A program made the translations under genes and the position numbers. Below are positions 46,801 through 56,684 of a stretch of DNA of 64,000 nt, in pieces. A model generated the notes under the pieces. The model saw only the letters and a list, made by a program, of their open reading frames with translations, did not search any database and had not been told where the DNA came from. Position 1 is the stretch's first letter. Every line of letters begins with the position of its first letter. This DNA comes from Desertimonas sp963772825 (GTDB lineage Bacteria; Actinomycetota; Acidimicrobiia; Acidimicrobiales; Ilumatobacteraceae). Location of the stretch: positions 124,001 to 188,000 of the forward strand of contig CAVYYX010000014.1 in assembly GCA_963772825.1 (NCBI GenBank), given 5' to 3'.

Positions 46801-47644
46801 CTTGGAACTCTCGAGGTTCGGACTCCGTGGTCCGCACCGTGACGACCGCCTCGGTGTACAGCACGTTGCCCGCATCCTCGGGTGCGACCACGTAGCTGGG
46901 GACGATGCCGAGGTCAGCGCTGCAGATCGAGTCGCCAGGACCGACCAGTGTTTGCACGGACGGGAGCTCGATCACGACGCCCGCGTGGTCGTCGACCAGC
47001 CGAACGACCTCCAACTCGATCTCGCTCGTGTTCGTCCCGCAGAAGTTGGTGGTCACCGTGTCGCCGACCGCGGCTCTCGAAGCGCTTGGTGTCACGTTGA
47101 ACGTGAACGTCACGTCCGGCGGCGCCTCCGGCCCTGTGCACGTTGCGGCGACGATGTCTTCGCTGATCGCCAGCTGTTGGCCCGCCCCCGCCACCGTCAC
47201 GGTGTTCATGAGGTCTTGGTCGCTCACCGGCCCCTCGATCACCTCGGTCGCGGTTGTCGACGCTCCCGCTGGGACCTCGTTGGAGTCGAACTGCACGCCC
47301 TCGGTGTCCCCGATGATCTCCACCGATGATCCGCCGTTGTTGTTGACCACCCACGTCACCGTTGTCTGTCCGGTCTCCGGATCGCATGCCGCGTTGGCGG
47401 AGAGTGAGACCGATGGCGCCTCAGTCGTCAGCACGCCCGCGGTCGTTTGTGCCGTCGTGGTCGGAGGCGAGCCCGTGGCGGCCGGCGTCAACGTCGTGGG
47501 TGGTGCCACCGTCGTCGGCGCCAACGTCGTCGACTGTTGCGACGAAGCTGGCGAGGCCGTCGCGACGGCCAACCCGGATACCGACAACACCACCAACCCC
47601 GCGCCGAGGACGACCAATAGCGGCTGGCGATGGTTCTCGGCCAT
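43820..47644 (-). CDS. Giant surface protein 1: shared modules, beta-helix-like core, Thr-rich stalk, wall-sorting tail
   Basis: 1274 codons from ATG 47644 (GGAGGA upstream). Order: signal peptide; Thr/Pro linker; shared module copy 1 (47390-46750); Thr linker; a beta-helix-like region of about 240 residues with repeated short strands such as GGSVSNDG and GGSLTNGG (about 46560-45780); a Thr-rich stalk with TTEPVDTTIPDTTEPVETT-type repeats; shared module copy 2 (44610-43970); and the tail LPVTGLAESG, hydrophobic segment and RRR. Between about 45620 and 44740 the stalk frame switches several times, giving Arg-rich stretches. Both ends remain in one frame. The likely role is adhesion. Confidence 0.82.
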   Translation of the reverse strand: MAENHRQPLLVVLGAGLVVLSVSGLAVATASPASSQQSTTLAPTTVAPPTTLTPAATGSPPTTTAQTTAGVLTTEAPSVSLSANAACDPETGQTTVTWVVNNNGGSSVEIIGDTEGVQFDSNEVPAGASTTATEVIEGPVSDQDLMNTVTVAGAGQQLAISEDIVAATCTGPEAPPDVTFTFNVTPSASRAAVGDTVTTNFCGTNTSEIELEVVRLVDDHAGVVIELPSVQTLVGPGDSICSADLGIVPSYVVAPEDAGNVLYTEAVVTVRTTESEPREFQATTRATVAVPLPAETTTTVPTTAVETTEPDSSAPSTDGATTETTSAAAPASTEPPDSSEPGTSEPGLLLAAAVTCPEPVNQTWDSSNMPSNLDLANGQVVLLASGTFGGDVNGQSGTICVNPGASFNPRNVNPVLTLNNGGSVQVGEFTVKAGGSVSNDGAISASNMTVNGSVTNSGQLTTGLLNVNAGGSLTNGGDVTVNADLNASGPITNGGHLVVGGRVQINGGGSLVNTCSVRSGSFINGASVTNNGVIDAGGSLTNNGTFTQSETALTMGGSFSNDGTVTGFGQYRFTGDTRNQGPFDGSSAQQPIVFYDESAPAGSQIFDTQNRAPTNTIRLPVSSPPEGACNVDPPGPGPTTTTTAPSTTTTTTTTSTTTTTEPPTTTTSTTTTLPPTTTTSTTTTTTTTPQRPSHRRRPSHPPRRRRPRRSRSIRRRRIQRHRRPRSHPTRPSRSTQHRPTRLSRLIRPRPTRRCRIPLCRRRRRRRRRRSRSTPRSRTRRNLSTTTERRPDTTSPETTSPETTEPVDTTIPDTTEPVETTAPDTTTPETTSPETTEPVDTTIADDDRRNLAGDDGAGRHHDAGDDGAVETTASRHHDRRTRRNLSRRRHQTPRRRRRLRRRRRSRSTPRSRTRRNLSRRRPQTPRRRKRLSRPRRRSRWRRPRWSSRRSLPSPRRRLRRPRRIDDDPTTTTSTSTTTTTVAPVTSTSTSLVPTTSTGTSTTQPVPPGGPAISGSAVCAVGSGQTTVTWTLRNLGTEPLTISGDTRGVTFTPSEVPADGTATGVETIDGPAVNDEVTETVTVVVAGETVDLAATVTVPACTGPPAPDEITFTFTNDASVPSAFVGETVEYTYCGENTSDVPLEVLQVVDDRFGVLELPDVETVVQPGETICSSDLGLPVTHVATAAEEGTTIVNNAVATVRTVEAEPRQFQATDPAEVEILGFRTPEQQQPTTTALPVTGLAESGSNTVPQLVVAALALASGWLLLAIGRRRTAA

Positions 47645-47824
47645 TGGGGGGTCCTCCGAGTTGTCGAGATCCAGTTCGGGGGCGGGACGACGGAAACCTA
47701 GCAATTCGGCGGGTGCCGCCTTTGTGCCAAGTTCGCTACGTTCGAGTGGTGTTGAGTTGAGCACGGTCGTCGATGACCCGAGGTCCGTCGCAGGCGGCCC
47801 CGGACGAGGAGGAGCGTCAGTTCG

Positions 47825-47951
47825 GTGTCAAGGATCTACCTCAGCCCGCCGGACGTCGGTCCGCTCGAGCGCGAGCACCTCCTGCGAGCGTTCGACGGCG
47901 GTTGGATCGCGCCGGTCGGCGGACCTCGACGCTCGCGCCGCGCGCGACTAG
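47825..47951 (+). pseudogene. Remnant of a DegT/DnrJ/EryC1 sugar aminotransferase (N-terminus only)
   Basis: GTG 47825 opens RIYLSPPDVGPLEREHLLRA and FDGGWIAPVGG, the exact start pattern of nucleotide-sugar aminotransferases of this PLP family. After about 35 residues the frame breaks, ADLDARAAR-like sequence follows, and a stop appears before the phosphatase gene. The remaining 330 residues of the family are missing. It is best read as a deletion remnant of a surface-sugar locus. Confidence 0.75.
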
Positions 47952-48539
47952 ATGACCATGACACGACGAGTCCTGGTGGTGTGCACCGCCAACATCTCCC
48001 GATCGCCGGTGGTCGAGCGGCTGCTCAATCGGGCGTTCGCCGACGCCGCTGACCTCGACGGCGAGTCGTGGGTGGCCACCTCCGCAGGCACCGGGCAGTA
48101 CGACGCCGAGCCGGACTGCCAGACCGTCGCCGCCGCAGCCGAGATCGGAATCGACGTCAGTGCCCACCGGCCGAGACTCATCGACCGCGACGTCCTCGGC
48201 CACGACGGTGCCGATCTCGTGGTCACCCTGGCGCGCGCCCACCTCCTCCGAGTGGTCGCCATCGACCGCAGGGCGTGGCCACGCACGTTCACGCTGAAGG
48301 AGTTGGCCCGACGCGCGTCGACGTTTGGACCGCCGACATCGGCTGAGGGTTTCAGCGGCTGGCGTCGACGCATGGCCGACGACCGAACAGCGGCGGCGAT
48401 GATGGCGCCGGATGCCGATGACGACGTCGCCGATCCGTACGGGCTGCCCAGGCCGCATCACGTCAAGATGGTCGCCGAGGTGTCCGACGCCGTTGATCGG
48501 TTGCTCGGTTGCGGGTTGTGGGTGACGTCGTCGCCGTGA
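47952..48539 (+). CDS. Low-molecular-weight protein-tyrosine-phosphatase-like protein
   Basis: 195 residues. VVCTANISRSP is the CX5R active-site loop (Cys about residue 11). DDDVADPYGLP carries the general-acid Asp of the family. The middle part is longer than the usual 150-residue enzymes. Such phosphatases often regulate polysaccharide synthesis kinases. The DegT remnant just upstream supports a former polysaccharide locus. ATG 47952 or 47958 may start it. Confidence 0.85.
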   Translation: MTMTRRVLVVCTANISRSPVVERLLNRAFADAADLDGESWVATSAGTGQYDAEPDCQTVAAAAEIGIDVSAHRPRLIDRDVLGHDGADLVVTLARAHLLRVVAIDRRAWPRTFTLKELARRASTFGPPTSAEGFSGWRRRMADDRTAAAMMAPDADDDVADPYGLPRPHHVKMVAEVSDAVDRLLGCGLWVTSSP

Positions 48540-48718
48540 CGCCGCGCGGGCACGCCTCGACCTGATCGCCCACTCAGCGTGACGACGGCGAGTCACGCTG
48601 TGGGCTGGGGCGTAAGTCAGGCGGCTACGGCAACCGCCGCCGGTGTCGACGGCCGGTTGCAGGGCGAGGCCGTCGGACGCGCGTTCGCGGTAATTCCGCA
48701 GTTGCACGTTCCGCGGAG

Positions 48719-48746
48719 CCGGATGCACCGAAAGCGGTGCACCCGG
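48719..48746. terminator. Hairpin between the phosphatase and surface protein 2 genes
   Basis: TGCACCG-N4-CGGTGCA is perfect and is extended by CCGG on both sides and further imperfect pairing. It serves the convergent ends at 48539 and 48772. The remaining gap sequence (48540-48771) holds no gene. Confidence 0.65.
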
Positions 48747-48771
48747 CTGCGGAGAACGCCGCCTCGGGATG

Positions 48772-51700
48772 TCAGCCGACGCCTTGGCGTCGACGCCCGA
48801 GCATGATCAGCGCGAGCCCGCTCGACACCGCAAGGAGGGCGACCAGCAGCTGTCCAGGGAGCCCGCTCGCCCCGGTCTCGGGAATCGGCACTGGCACCGA
48901 GGTCGTGGTCGGAGCCACAGTGGGTTCCGCCGCGGAAGTTGTCGGCTCCTCGGCCGCAGCCGTCGTCGTCGGGGCCTGCTCGGGTTCCGCCGCGGTCGCC
49001 AACTCGGCTTCAGCAGCCGCTGCCGTCGTCGTTGGCGCGACCTCCGGACATGGAGGGGCCTGTGGCAACGTGATGGCGAACGTCGCTTCCGTCGGGCTCA
49101 CCCACGTCCAACCAGCAGGAAGTTCTACCGGCGGGGGCGCTCCTTGCGGGTCAAGGGCAACCCGACCGGCAAAGCCGGCCGGGGCGGCGTCCGACCCCTC
49201 CCACGCGTACCCGTCGAGGACGGTGGCGGTGACGACCACGTCAGTCTCGGCCGCGGGGTCGTACGGCCCGGGCGGCTCGACCGAATAGACGAGGCCCGGC
49301 GTCGCCTCGAACTGCACCGACGACGCCGTGAGCACACCGTTGGCGCACGTGCCCTCGACCACCGCCGGATCAACCGGCAGCACCGGCGTGCAGGTCACGT
49401 CGTCGAACGTGTGGGTGTACGTCGCGGTCGTGTCCGATGTCGCCGTCCAACCCGCCGGCAGCTCATCGGGCCAACCAACCCCCTCCTCATCCAAGGTGGC
49501 CGTCACCTCCACCGTCTGCCCGGGGGCGTACGGCGGATCGGCATCGACGCTGTAGCTGATCCCGTCGGTCTCCGCCAGCGTCAGCGTCGGCGGGGTCAAG
49601 GCGCCGTTGACACACTGAGCGGCGTGGTTCGTCGGCGCCACCGGCGTCACCTCGTCACACGTCGTGCCGGTCAACTCGACGACATACGTCGCCGTGAGAT
49701 TGTCGACTCGCGTCCACCCCTCCGGCATCTGCCCCCACTCCACGAGCTCAGCGGACAACGTCGCCGTCACCGTCACCGTGTAATCGTCGGTCCCCGGGTC
49801 AAACGGCCCCGGCGGATCCAACGTGTAGGTGACGAACCCGGTGACCTTCGGCGTCACCGTCGGCACCGTCACCTCACCGTTGATACACGTCGCCTGCACC
49901 ACATCGGGAGCCTCCGGAACCACCGGAATACACGAGTTCACGTAGAACCGCACCAAGTACGTCGCCGTCGTCGAGCTCGTCTCGGTCCACCCCGTCCGGC
50001 AGCTGGCAGGCCAACCCACCCCGGTCGTCATCGAACGTCGCCGTCACCGTCACCAGCTCAGGCAACGGCATAAACGGCGGAGCCTTGTCAGCCGTGTAGG
50101 TGATCCCATCGGTCGTCGGCAACGTCAACGTCGGCGGCACCAACTCCCCGTTACGACACACCGCCTGCGTGAACGACGGCGCCACCGGCGTCACCTCGTC
50201 ACACGTCGTGCCGGTCAACTCGACGGCATACGTCGCCGTGAGATTGTCGACTCGCGTCCACCCCTCCGGCATCTGCCCCCACTCCACGAGCTCAGCGGAC
50301 AACGTCGCCGTCACCGTCACCGTGTAGTCCTCGGTCCCCGGGTCATACGGCGCCGGCGGATCCAACGTCGTAGGTGACGAACCCGGTGACCTTCGGCGTC
50401 ACCGTCGGCACCGTCACCTCACCGTTGATACACGTCGCCTGCACCACATCGGGAGCCTCCGGAACCACCGGAATACACGAGTTCACGTAGAACCGCACCA
50501 AGTACGTCGCCGTCGTCGAGCTCGTCTCGGTCCACCCCGTCCGGCAGCTCGCCGGCCAACCAACCTCGGTCGTCGTCGAACGTCGCCGTCACCGTCACCA
50601 GCTCAGGCAACGGCATAAACGGCGGAGCCTTGTCAGCCGTGTAGGTGATCCCGTCGGTCGTCGGCAACGTCAACGTCGGCGGCACCAACTCCCCGTTACG
50701 ACACACCGCCTGCGTCGAACGTCGGCGCCACCGGCGTCACCTCGTCACACGACGTGCCGGTCAACTCGACGACATACGTCGCCGTGACGTTGTCGACTCT
50801 GTCCACCCACGGCGGACATCTGCCCCCACTCCACGACTCATCGGACAACGTCGCCGTCACCGTCACCGTGTAGTCGTCGGTCCCCGGGTCATACGGACCG
50901 GCCGGATCGAGCGTCGTAGGTGACCACCCGGTCGACCTGTCGGCGCTCGATCGTCGGCACCGTCACCTCACCAGTTGATACACGTCGCCTGCACCACCAT
51001 CGGAGCCGTCCGGAAGCACCGGATACACGAGTTGCACGTAGAACCGCACCAAGTACGTCGCCGTCGTCGAGCTCGTCTCGGTCCACCCCGCCGGCATCGT
51101 CGCCGGCCAACCAACCTCGGTCGCGTCCAACGTCGCCGTCACCGTCACCATCTCCGGCAACAGCACATACGGCGGCCCTCGGATCAGCCGTGTAGGTGAT
51201 CCCGTCGTCGTCGGCAACGTCAACGTCGGCGGCACCAACGCCCCGTTACGACACACCGCCTGCGTCACCGTCGGCGCCACCGGCGTCACCTCGTCACACG
51301 ACGTGCCGCGTCAACTCGACGACAGTACGTCGCCGTGACATTGTCGACCTTCACCCACGGCGGCATCATCGTGCCCCACTTCAACCCGCTCATCGGGCAA
51401 CGTCGCCGTCACCGTCACCGTGTAGTCGCTCGGTCCCCGGGTCATACGGACCGGCCGGATCGGCGACGTAGGTGACCCCCGCCGGAGTGGACGCCAACTC
51501 GATCGTCGGCACCGTCACCTCACCAGCGGTACACGTCGCCTGCGTCACCGTCGGATCCGTCGGAAGCACCGGCAAACACGACGCGGCACGCAACACGCAC
51601 CGGCATGTACGTCGCCGTCGTCGAGCTCGTCTCGGTCCACCCCGGCGGCATCGTCGCCGGCCAACCAACCCCGGTCGTCGTCCAACGTCGCCGTCACCGT

Positions 51701-54700
51701 CACCGTCTCCGGCAACAGCACATACGGCCCCGCGGGATCAGCCGTATAGGTGATCCCGTCGTCGTCGGCAACGTCACCGTCGCCGGCACAAACGCCCCGT
51801 TACGACACACCGCCTGCGTCACCGTCGGCGCCACCGGCGTCACCTCGTCACACGACGTGCCGATCAACTCGACGACAGTACGTCGCCGTGACATTGTCGA
51901 CCTTCACCCACGGCGGCACCATCGTGCCCCACTTCAACCCCTCATCGGCCAACGTCGCCGTCACCGTCACCGTGTAATCGTCGGTCCCCGGGTCATACGG
52001 ACCAGCCGGATCGGCGACGTAGGTGACCCCCGTCGGAGTCGGACGCCAACTCGATCGTCGGCACCGTCACCTCACCAGCGGTACACGTCGCCTGCGTCAC
52101 CGTCGGATCCGTCGGAAGCACCGGCAAACACGACGCGGCACGCAACACCACCGGCAGGTACGTCGCCGTCGTCGAGCTCGTCTCGGTCCACCCCGGCGGC
52201 ATCGTCGCCGGCCAACCAACCCCGGCGTCGTCCAACGTCGCCGTCACCGTCACCGTCTCCGGCAACAGCACATACGGCCCCGCGGGATCAGCCGTATAGG
52301 TGATCCCCGTCGTCGTCGGCAACGTCACCGTCGCCGGCACAAACGCCCCGTTACGACACACCGCCTGCGTCACCGTCGGCGCCACCGGCGTCACCTCGTC
52401 ACACGTCGCTGCCGATCAACTCGACGACAGTACGTCGCCGTGACATTGTCGACCTTCACCCACGGCGGCACCATCGTGCCCCACTTCAACCCCTCATCGG
52501 GCAACGTCGCCGTCACCGTCACCGTGTAATCGTCGGTCCCCGGGTCATACGGACCAGCCGGATCGGCGACGTAGGTGACCCCCGTCGGGTCGGACGCCAA
52601 CTCGATCGTCGGCACCGTCACCTCACCAGCGGTACACGTCGCCTGCGTCACCGTCGGATCCGTCGGAAGCACCGGCAAACACGACGCGGCCGCAACACCA
52701 CCGGCAGGTACGTCGCCGTCGTCGAGCTCGTCTCGGTCCACCCCGGCGGCATCGTCGCCGGCCAACCAACCCCGGTCGTCGTCCAACGTCGCCGTCACCG
52801 TCACCACCTCCGGCAACAGCACATACGGCCCCGCGGGATCAGCCGCATAGGTGATCCCCGTCGTCGTCGCGCAACGTCACCGTCGCCGGCACAAACGCCC
52901 CGTTACGACACACCGCCTGAGTCACCGTCGGCGCCACCGGCGTCACCTCGTGACACGTCTCCGCGCTGCCAACGTCACCGTGAACGTCGCCCGCAGCGTT
53001 GCCGGATCACCCGCCGACCAGCCACGAGGCAACGGACTGACCCAGGCATACCCGAGACCCACCGTCGCCGTCACCACCACCGTCGTGCCCGGCGCCGGCA
53101 ACGAACCAAGCGCATAGGACACCCCCGACGGACCGGTCGCCGGCGTCACCGACGCCGTCGTCACCACACCACCGACACACTCCGCCTGCACCACCGTCGG
53201 ATCGAGAGGAGCCACCGGCGTGCACGGCGCCGCGTTCAACGTCAGCGTGAAAACCCTCGTCGTCGCCGCCGGATCACCCGCCGACCACCCAGGAGGCAAC
53301 GGACCCCACGCATAACCGTCGGCCAACGTCGCCGTCACCGTCACCGGCGTGTCCACCGTGCCGTCATACGGTCCCTCTGGATCGATCGCGTAGGTGACAC
53401 CCGGCGCCGCGACCGGCGCCACAGACGGGTCGGTCACCACACCACCAACACACGCCGCCTGCAATACGAACGGATCGGCCGGCGTCGCCGTCAGGCACGA
53501 CACGTCGGCAAACGTCACCGAGTACGTCGCCGTCGTGTTCGACGTCTCCGTCCACAACGGCGGCAACGTCTCTGGCCACTCACCTTCCGTCAACGTCGCC
53601 GTCACCACCACCGTCTGACCCGGCGCATAGGGCACCTGGGGATCAATCGGAGGATCGAACGTGTAGGTGATGTCATCCGTCTCCGCCGGTGTCAACGTCG
53701 GCGGTTGCAACACACCACCACGACACTCCGCCTGCGTCACCCCCGGCGCCCCCGGCGTCACCACTTCACAGCTGGTCGCCTTGAGCGTCACGGGGAACCT
53801 CGCCGTGGTCCTACTGGTCTGCGTCCATCCTGCCGGCATCGGTCCCCAGTTGAACCCCGCGTCCAACGTCGCCGTCACCATGACGTTGTAGTTCTGTGTC
53901 CCTGCAAACGGACCGGTCGGATTGACCGCGTAGCTGATGCCCGTCGTCTCCGCTGGCGTCACCGTCGGCGCCGTCACCACACCGCCGACACACGACGCCT
54001 GCACCACCGCCGGACTGACCGGCGACAACTGGATGTTCACACAACCGTTGTCCTAGAGCGCCTCGCCTTCGGCGGTCCAGTTGCGGCCTTCCGGTGCCCA
54101 CGGTCCCGGCGGGATGATGTCGTCGTCGTGGTTGTAGTGATGGCCGCCTTCCTGCACGCGCGCTTTCGCTGACGACGTTCTGCTCGTACGTGTTGGTCAG
54201 CGACTCGTGGCGTGGCAGATCGGCACGACGCCGGTCAATGGCTGCGCGGAGAGAAGCGGAACGGCGACCTCAGCCGTGGCCGTTTGCTGGAACTCCCGTG
54301 GTTCGTCCTCCTGGGTCTGCGACCGTGACGACGGCGTTGTTGTGGATGACGCTGCCGGCGTCGGATTCCTGGACGACGTAGCTGAACGGCGCGCCGACAT
54401 CGGTGTTGCACACGGACTCGCCCGGAGCGACGACTCGCCCACCCTCGAGAACGACGCCCGATGCGGTCGTCAACGAGCCGCACCGACCGCCAACGGGATC
54501 GTGCTCGTGTTCTGTGCCGCAGTACACGTACTCGACGGTGTCGCCGACAGCAGCTTGCGTCACGCTCGGCCTGACGCTGAAGGTGAACGTGACGTCCGGC
54601 GGGGCTTCCGGGCCCTGGCAGGCGGCCGCCGTGATGTCGTCGCTCTCCTCGATCACAACGCCGCCACCGGCGTCGATCGTCACGGTGCTCGTCACCTGCT

Positions 54701-55203
54701 GATCGGTTGCCGGACCTTCGATGACGCGTGTCGCGGTCGCCTCGCCCGACGGGGGGACCGGGTTCGGTTCGAGCGGCACGTCCTCGGTGTTTTCGGTGAT
54801 CGTGACCGGTGCCTCGCCGTTGTTCGTCACCTTCCACGACACCGTCGTTTCACCAGTCGCCGGATCACACTCGGCGTTCGCCGCATACACAACCGACGGC
54901 GCAGCTGGCTCCGCCGCTTCGATCGTCGTCGTCGGCGCCGGCCGCGGTCGTGGTCGCTCGGCATCGTCGTCGGCGACGTCAGCGTCGTCGGCGCCGCCAG
55001 CGTCGTCGGCGCTTCAGTCGGCGGCGCTACGGTCGGCTGCGCCGGGGTCGGCGCTGTCGTCGGCTGCGATCCGGGGTCGGCGCCAGCGTCGTCGGCGGCG
55101 TCGAAGCACTGGACGGCGTCGTGGCGAGGGCAAGTCCACCCACCGACGAGATGACCAACGCGAAACCTGACACGAGCAAGAAGCGGCGGCGGCGCTCGGT
55201 CAT
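48772..55203 (-). CDS. Giant surface protein 2: shared module plus long array of Ig-like repeats (many frame breaks)
   Basis: ATG 55203 follows AAGGGG. A signal peptide (RFLLVSGFALVISSVGGLALAT) and Pro/Thr linker precede a third copy of the module shared with surface protein 1 (54890-54250). Then come about 20 repeats of 85-95 residues with the pattern VVQAxCVGGVVTxPSVTP, GVTYAxDPxGPY, VTVTATLxxGYxW and a closing Cys. The tail is IPETGASG, a hydrophobic segment and RRR. The frame breaks repeatedly between 49.9 and 52.9 kb, and again near 54.0-55.0 kb. About 2140 residues would result if restored. Adhesion or wall anchoring is likely. Confidence 0.75.
49651..52960. repeat. Tandem array of a 544-554 bp unit (six intervals) inside surface protein 2
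   Basis: A landmark (CTCGTCACAC) recurs at 49651, 50195, 50741, 51290, 51844 and 52395, and in altered form at 52947. Intervals are 544, 546, 549, 554, 551 and 552 bases. Each unit encodes two Ig-like repeats. A coding period must be a multiple of three (about 549), so the scatter itself shows the indels that break the frame. Confidence 0.9.
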
Positions 55204-55498
55204 GTTGTCCCCTTGGTTTTAAAGGGTTCCCGCTCGACGGCACGGAACGCGGCGACAGTAGCCGACTGCGCAGGCACCGCTTTCACGCTCCGTGTCGACG
55301 TGCCCCCGCTAGCCCGGAACCACGGAGAGTCGGGAGCACCGACCCTGTGCCCTACCTCCGTCGAAGTCGGGGGGTCGACTCGCTGTTGCTGGCGCCGCAC
55401 CACATCACCGACCGGTTCACAGCGAAACTGTCCCCGTCGGCTGACCTGCCGACAGCGCGGGCGGAGTCAGGTCGAGCCGCCCGCCGACGATTCGCCGC
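55204..55498. other. 295-bp intergenic region, promoter of surface protein 2
   Basis: Next to the ATG at 55203 lie AAGGGG (ribosome-binding site) and the AT-rich TTTAAA. A hairpin GTCGGC-N6-GCCGAC (55436-55453) may end the homogentisate dioxygenase transcript. No convincing gene is present on either strand. Confidence 0.5.
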
Positions 55499-56665
55499 TC
55501 ACGACGCATCTCTCCCGCCCGCCCACGACCACGGGTAGTCGGGGTCGCTGACGTCGCGGGCGGCGTCGCTGAGCCCGAGCGGGGCGAACGTGTCGAGCAT
55601 CACCGCCAACTCGCTCGTACGGTCCTGGGAGTCGCTGCGCTCGCGGCTGCCCGGCTGCGGTCCGTGGATGAACCCGGCGGGGTGCAGGCTGATCGAGCCG
55701 ACGCCGATGCCCGAGCCGGCGCGGCTCATGAAGTCGCCGTCGGAGTAGAACAGCACCTCGTCGGAGTCGACGTTGGAGTGGTGGTACGGGACCTTCACGG
55801 CGTCGGGTCCGAAATCGTAGAGGCGCGGCACGAACGAACAGACGACGAATCCGGCGCCGGCGAACGTCTGGTGCACCGGCGGCGGCTGGTGGAAGGCCCC
55901 GACGATCGGGGCGAAGTCGTGGATGCTGAGCGCCCATGGATAGACGTAGCCGTCCCAGCCGACGACGTCGAAGGGATGGTGACGGTGGACGTGGCGGGCG
56001 AACCCGGCGCGGGTGCGCACGAGCACCTCGACGTCCTCGCCCTCGACGAGCAGCGGACCGTCTGGGCCGCGCAGGTCACGCTCGCAATACGGCGATCCGT
56101 CAGCGAGTTGCCCAGTCGGGGTGAGGTACTTCTGCGGGATGTGGATGTGGCTGCGCGACTGGAGCACGAGCAGTTCGACCGCCCCGCCGACGACCCAGCG
56201 ATGGGTCACCCCCGTCGGCACGATCACGTAGTCGCCGGCCGACACCGGCAGGGTGCCGAACACGCTCTCCAGCGTCGCCTCGCCCGACTGCACGTACACC
56301 AACTCGTCTCCGACGGCGTTGCGGTACAGCGGGCTCGACTCCGTCGCCGAGACATACGAGAGCTGCACATCGTCGTTGCCCAACAGCGCAATGCGCCCGG
56401 TCACCGCGTCGGCCGGCCCCGACGGCAGCTTCGTGGTGCGTAGATGGTGGGGGGCAACCGGCTGGTTCGGCGTGAACGTCGGCGGGTCGATGCCGCCGTC
56501 GTCGATGCTCACGATGGCGCTCGGCGAGTGGCGGTGATACAGCAGGCTCGACGGGCCCGAGAAGCCCTCTTCGCCGACCATCTCCTCGGCGGCCACTGCG
56601 CCGTCGACGCGATGCAGCGAGTGGCGCTTGCGGGGGATGTCACCGACCTTTCGGTAGTACGTCAT
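55499..56665 (-). CDS. hmgA: Homogentisate 1,2-dioxygenase
   Basis: 388 residues from ATG 56665 (GGAGGTCATGTC upstream). The metal site is in PYHHSNVDSDEVLFYSDGDF (His and Glu) and HPAGFIHGPQPG (second His). YYRKVGDIPRKRH at the start and VGWDGYVYPWALSIHDFAPI are family hallmarks. It opens the homogentisate ring to maleylacetoacetate. It is slightly shorter than the proteobacterial enzyme. It lies 19 bp after the fumarylacetoacetase gene on the same strand. Confidence 0.95.
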   Translation of the reverse strand: MTYYRKVGDIPRKRHSLHRVDGAVAAEEMVGEEGFSGPSSLLYHRHSPSAIVSIDDGGIDPPTFTPNQPVAPHHLRTTKLPSGPADAVTGRIALLGNDDVQLSYVSATESSPLYRNAVGDELVYVQSGEATLESVFGTLPVSAGDYVIVPTGVTHRWVVGGAVELLVLQSRSHIHIPQKYLTPTGQLADGSPYCERDLRGPDGPLLVEGEDVEVLVRTRAGFARHVHRHHPFDVVGWDGYVYPWALSIHDFAPIVGAFHQPPPVHQTFAGAGFVVCSFVPRLYDFGPDAVKVPYHHSNVDSDEVLFYSDGDFMSRAGSGIGVGSISLHPAGFIHGPQPGSRERSDSQDRTSELAVMLDTFAPLGLSDAARDVSDPDYPWSWAGGRDAS

Positions 56666-56684
56666 GACATGACCTCCGTGGAGT

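Noticed and set aside
49651..52960. CRISPR array
   Set aside because: The repeat period is about 550 bases, the units are coding Ig-like repeats, and there are no short repeats with unique spacers or cas genes.
55213..55551. A 112-residue plus-strand gene in the gap before homogentisate dioxygenase
   Set aside because: It has low-complexity Arg/Thr composition and no ribosome-binding site, and overlaps the end of the dioxygenase gene. No conserved pattern is visible.
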